A stretch of DNA of 17,180 nt from Bacillota bacterium (lineage in GTDB: Bacteria > Bacillota > Clostridia > Clostridiales > Clostridiaceae), in NCBI GenBank assembly GCA_021779235.1, contig JAJYBA010000016.1:1-17180 (forward strand). The letters are read 5' to 3'. Below the pieces are notes generated by a model. That model saw only the letters and a list, made by a program, of their open reading frames with translations. It did not search any database and was not told the DNA's origin. Below, piece by piece: positions 14,322 to 17,180 of the stretch. Every line of letters starts with the position of its first letter. The first letter of the stretch is position 1. Position numbers and translations under genes: made by a program.

Positions 14322-15509
14322 TTAAGCTGTAATTGCTTTTTTATTTGGTGGAGAACCTGAATGTGGAAATATAGTTTCTTTTATTATCATATGACCTTTT
14401 TTACAGCAAGGACATATCCTAATATCAATTTGACTAATTCTTAGAAGTAGTTCCTCCCAAGTTTCTTTAACCTTAGATTTAAGATCATTTTCAGAGGGTA
14501 CTCCAAGAAGTTTTTTGCATTTTTCTAATTTTGTTTTCCTATTCCTATTGCTTAAAATTCCATAGTGTCTCATTTTAACAAATCCATTAGGTAAAACATG
14601 AAGCAAAAACCTTCTAATAAATTCAAAAGCATCTAATGTCATTAGTTTAGGTTTATTACCATCTTTGTAATCTCTCCACTTAAATGAGACTTTATCATCT
14701 TTTAAATCAGTTAGTCTACTGTTAGAGATTGCTACTTTATGAGTATAATTTCCTAGATATTTTAGCACGTGCTCGGGACTTTTAAATGGAGGCTTACTAT
14801 AAACTACCCATTCTGTTTTATAAAGTGTATCTATAAGTATTTTAAACTCCTGTCTACTTCCTAAAGCGCTAATTTGACCACTAAAATTTAGTTTATTAGA
14901 GTAGTATAATTTCTTCAAATAATCTAAGAACTTACCCCTAAATACTCGTGAAAGAACCTTAACATGAATAAAAAAGTCTTCTCTACATGATACCCATCTA
15001 GTGGAATCTAGGGATAAGCCACCTCCGGTGACAATGCAATGAATATGCGGATGATCCATTAAATTCTGTCCCCAGGTATGTAACAAGGATAAGAAACCTA
15101 TTTCAGCACCTAGGTGTTTATGATCTCTTGAAAGTTCAGTGAGAGTTTCCGAACTTGCCCTGAACAATATTGAATATAGAAGTTTTTTATTTTGAAGTGC
15201 TAACGCATTAAGTCCACTTGGAATAGTGAAAACTATGTGGAAATATTGAATTGGCATTAAATCCTTCATTCTGGCCTCCAACCAACGTTCTTTAGAGAGG
15301 CTTTGGCACTTTGGGCAGTGCCTATTTCTACAAGAATTATAGGATATTTTTATATGTCTACATTTATCACATACTTCAATATGTCCTCCTAGTTTTGAAG
15401 TTCGACAATCTTCAATTGCACTCATAACTTTTAAATGCTGCAATGGAAGTTTATGCTTATTTCTATAGAGTTCACCATATTCTTTAAAGATATTAGCAAC
15501 TTCAATCAT
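14322..15509 (-). CDS. IS91-family HUH (Y2) transposase
   Basis: A 395-aa, apparently intact single-strand DNA transposase of the rolling-circle type. The N-terminal zinc-binding domain has CDKC (47-50) and SCRNRHCPKC (59-68). The HUH metal-binding motif is H155-I-H157 in HPHIHCIVTGGG. The two catalytic tyrosines are Y251 and Y255 in YLGNY, and a C-terminal CPCC pair follows. The ATG overlaps the last eight bases of the upstream recombinase gene, so the two are translationally coupled. The family acts on single-stranded ends, with a hairpin at the 3' (ori) end. Here the region after the stop leads straight into the hairpin-rich site 13. A diverged, broken copy lies at 91-1273 in the opposite direction. 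Confidence 0.93.
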   Translation of the reverse strand: MIEVANIFKEYGELYRNKHKLPLQHLKVMSAIEDCRTSKLGGHIEVCDKCRHIKISYNSCRNRHCPKCQSLSKERWLEARMKDLMPIQYFHIVFTIPSGLNALALQNKKLLYSILFRASSETLTELSRDHKHLGAEIGFLSLLHTWGQNLMDHPHIHCIVTGGGLSLDSTRWVSCREDFFIHVKVLSRVFRGKFLDYLKKLYYSNKLNFSGQISALGSRQEFKILIDTLYKTEWVVYSKPPFKSPEHVLKYLGNYTHKVAISNSRLTDLKDDKVSFKWRDYKDGNKPKLMTLDAFEFIRRFLLHVLPNGFVKMRHYGILSNRNRKTKLEKCKKLLGVPSENDLKSKVKETWEELLLRISQIDIRICPCCKKGHMIIKETIFPHSGSPPNKKAITA

Positions 15510-16350
15510 TGTTATTATCTCTGAAGGTATCTAGTGGGCTTTTAAAGTTTAAGGCATCCGTTCTTGCTAAATGAATATAAATACATGTAGTTTTCACACT
15601 AGTATGTCCCAAAAGAAGTTGAATATAATTAATATCAACTCCTGACTCAAGCATATGTGTAGCGAAGCTATGGCGTAGGGTATGAATTGAGGCAGTCTTT
15701 TTTATTCCTGCTTTCTGTTTTGATTGTTCAAATACTCTTTCCATTGTCCGGGTGCTTAAGTGATTTTTTGGATTGACACTTGGAAATAACCAAATTCCAG
15801 GCCTATATAATTTCCAATATTCTCTTAATATCATTAGATTAATCTTGGACAAAATTGTATACCTATCCTTATTGCCCTTTGCTAACCGAATGTGGATTTG
15901 CATATTTTCACTATCAATATCATTTGGTTTAAGATTTGCTACTTCACTAACCCTGAGGCCTGCACCATAAACTGTCATTAAAATAGCTTTGTGTTTTATA
16001 TTAGTTGTTGCATCAAATAATTTCTTAACTTCGGCTTTTGACATTACCGTAGGTAGTTTTTTATCTCTTTTCACTCTAGGAATTTGTTTCATTTCCCACT
16101 CTCTATCGAGAGTAACAGTGTAAAAGAACTTTAAGGCACTATACGTAGTATTAATATAAGATTTACTTAATTTTCTCTCCATAATTAGATAGTGCAGATA
16201 TTGTTTAATCTCCTTTACTCCAAGTTTATCTGGGGATTGTCCAAAATGTTTTGCATAAGCTTTAACATGAGATAAATACGTCTTTTGTGTCTTCTCACTA
16301 AACCCTTTCAACTGTAAATCCATAGTCATTTTATATTTTAATACAGACAT
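15502..16350 (-). CDS. Tyrosine recombinase/integrase paired with IS91-like transposase
   Basis: A 282-aa site-specific recombinase. An N-terminal SAM-like core-binding domain (~1-95) is followed by the catalytic domain with all expected residues: R133 (GLRVSE), K158 (LAKGNKDR), H223 and R226 (HTLRH), H249 (LLGHT) and Y258 (CIYIH). It lacks the extra ~16-residue segment that marks integron integrases (IntI) between the HxxR-side motifs, so it is XerC/D-like rather than IntI. It is the only intact integrase near the cassette array. Tyrosine recombinases of this size are found paired with IS91-type transposases. AAGGAGTG lies seven bases before the ATG and is buried in a 17-bp inverted repeat that probably controls translation. 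Confidence 0.92.
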   Translation of the reverse strand: MSVLKYKMTMDLQLKGFSEKTQKTYLSHVKAYAKHFGQSPDKLGVKEIKQYLHYLIMERKLSKSYINTTYSALKFFYTVTLDREWEMKQIPRVKRDKKLPTVMSKAEVKKLFDATTNIKHKAILMTVYGAGLRVSEVANLKPNDIDSENMQIHIRLAKGNKDRYTILSKINLMILREYWKLYRPGIWLFPSVNPKNHLSTRTMERVFEQSKQKAGIKKTASIHTLRHSFATHMLESGVDINYIQLLLGHTSVKTTCIYIHLARTDALNFKSPLDTFRDNNND

Positions 16351-16356
16351 AAAATC

Positions 16357-16406
16357 ACTCCTTAATATGTTTTATTTAGCATTATTACCAAAACATATTA
16401 AGGAGT
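16357..16406 (-). promoter_or_regulatory. 17-bp inverted repeat covering the recombinase ribosome binding site
   Basis: ACTCCTTAATATGTTTT (16357-16373) and its exact complement (16390-16406) are separated by 16 nt. In the mRNA the proximal arm contains the AAGGAG of the recombinase gene. A read-through transcript would lock the ribosome site in a hairpin. On the minus strand, TTGTAA (16411-16406), 18 bp and TAATAA (16387-16382) could be a promoter inside the repeat. A transcript started there would lack the first arm and leave the site free. Confidence 0.7.
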
Positions 16407-16486
16407 TACAAAACTTTATATTAATTTTTATTTTTAATCTAAATTCTTGCTTTAATCAAAACCTCGCCACCGCTGATAGCGGTTTA

Positions 16487-16562
16487 GTTCAACTATTGTA
16501 AAAATGACACTAATGTCTGATTATTTCCCAATATAGAGGGATTCCCGACGTTAGTGTCGTTT
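16487..16562 (-). repeat. Divergent attC-like hairpin beyond the int-tnp unit
   Basis: AAATGACACTAATGTC (16502-16517) pairs with GACGTTAGTGTCGTTT (16547-16562), with two G-T pairs. An inner TCCC...GGGA pair lies inside. In minus orientation the structure ends in GTTGAAC (16493-16487), a GTTRRRY core. The second core is unclear (TATAAAC). Next to it is a 6-bp hairpin, ACCGCT-GAT-AGCGGT (16469-16483). It may mark the upstream border of the int-tnp unit. Confidence 0.45.
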
Positions 16563-17180
16563 ATAACAACTCTAGCTGAAGTCAGCATACCCTTTTTATA
16601 TTATTTCTTCTTTAGTTTATTGGTAGAATTATTAATACTATTATTCCCAACACTAGATTCCTTTAGTCTAATCATCTCACTAGCTGCACGCGTAGCTGAA
16701 TGAACTTCAAAACACTACACCACAAACATAAATTACATTTATTTCATTATACTACCATTAAATGTTATTATCAACGAATCAGCAGAGAAGCCTACGCCTT
16801 AAGAGAATCCATAACAACCAATTACAATGCCTTACCTCAAGTTGTAATCCACATAACCCCTTATAAAATCTACATTAGAACCTATTTATAAATAGATATT
16901 ACAAAAAAACAAAAATACATTATTAATATAAGTATAAGAAGTGGCAAGAGAGATGAGAACGGGATTTGAAAATCCTAATAGAGGATATACCCTCATGATA
17001 AATTTGTAATGAAATAGGTAGACCTAAGGTAAAGCCTTATATATCAATGAACTCAGCTAATTACATAGTGCATATTTAGTTACACTTTTACTGTAATAAT
17101 AAAAATTTCGTAATAATTTTGCAATTTTACTCTAAATACTTAGCACAAGAGCATATATGTTTACTGAAAATGTAATACAA
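16563..17180. other. Region without a recognisable gene
   Basis: This stretch is strongly AT-rich. An open frame on the + strand at 16700-16891 (63 codons, with ISREAYALRESITTNYNALPQ in the middle) lacks a ribosome site and matches no family I know. A perfect 14-bp palindrome, CTATTTATAAATAG, lies at 16882-16895. Small stems occur near 16822-16850 (ATTACAA/TTGTAAT) and 16948-16975 (GGATT-TGAA-AATCC followed by ATCCT/AGGAT). I could not fit these to a known RNA. The sequence may be the far side of the mobile unit or a leader of a gene beyond the window. Confidence 0.4.

Noticed and set aside
15502..16350. Integron integrase IntI
   Set aside because: It is only 282 aa and lacks the extra IntI-specific segment. 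It is translationally coupled to an IS91-like transposase and transcribed in the same direction as the cassettes.
16940..17040. Riboswitch or structured RNA
   Set aside because: Two small adjacent stems are visible, but no conserved core of a known riboswitch class could be recognised.

Overview
The window is AT-rich (roughly 30% G+C in the genes), with strong AGGAGG-type ribosome binding sites and frequent AGA/ATA codons. This suggests a low-GC Gram-positive, most likely a clostridium. That is an inference from composition and protein style; a low-GC spirochaete cannot be excluded.

Layout. Positions 1-1273 (+ strand) hold the decayed end of an IS91-like unit: the last codons of a tyrosine recombinase, then a frameshifted HUH (Y2) transposase. 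Positions 1457-14102 hold a cassette array of 13 genes, all on the minus strand. The genes are separated by 12 long, structured palindromic sites (about 110-175 bp) plus one half site. In gene orientation each site reads ...TAAC-aaaat-(arm, e.g. GTTCAAG)-[one or more inner hairpins]-(arm, e.g. CTTGAAC)-cgaaac-GTTAKRY. This is the architecture of integron attC sites (R''-L''-variable region-L'-R'). Positions 14322-16350 (minus) hold an intact operon of a tyrosine recombinase and an IS91-like transposase. Positions 16410-17180 hold inverted repeats but no convincing gene.

In array order (right to left, the direction of transcription) the cassettes encode: an M50-type membrane metalloprotease; a Nudix hydrolase; a two-gene cassette (an EF-Tu C-terminal-like beta-barrel protein and a 70-aa protein); a small membrane protein; a nucleotidyltransferase of the aminoglycoside/lincosamide type; a CPCC-barstar fusion; a beta-propeller protein and a large protein with a SUKH-like C-terminus (joined because the site between them is truncated); a second membrane protein; a GNAT acetyltransferase; a second Nudix hydrolase; and a leucine-rich-repeat protein. 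Barstar and SUKH are typical immunity folds, and no matching toxin gene is visible.

This is best read as an integron-like gene cassette array with no recognisable IntI in the window. The only recombinases present are the paired tyrosine recombinase and HUH transposase at both ends, in inverted orientation. Those int-tnp units end in sites with the same stem and flank architecture as the cassettes, so they occupy cassette-like slots. Whether they only inserted next to attC sites or help move the cassettes is the main open question. Some cassettes have almost no leader and must rely on read-through. Others have room for, and plausible matches to, their own promoter.
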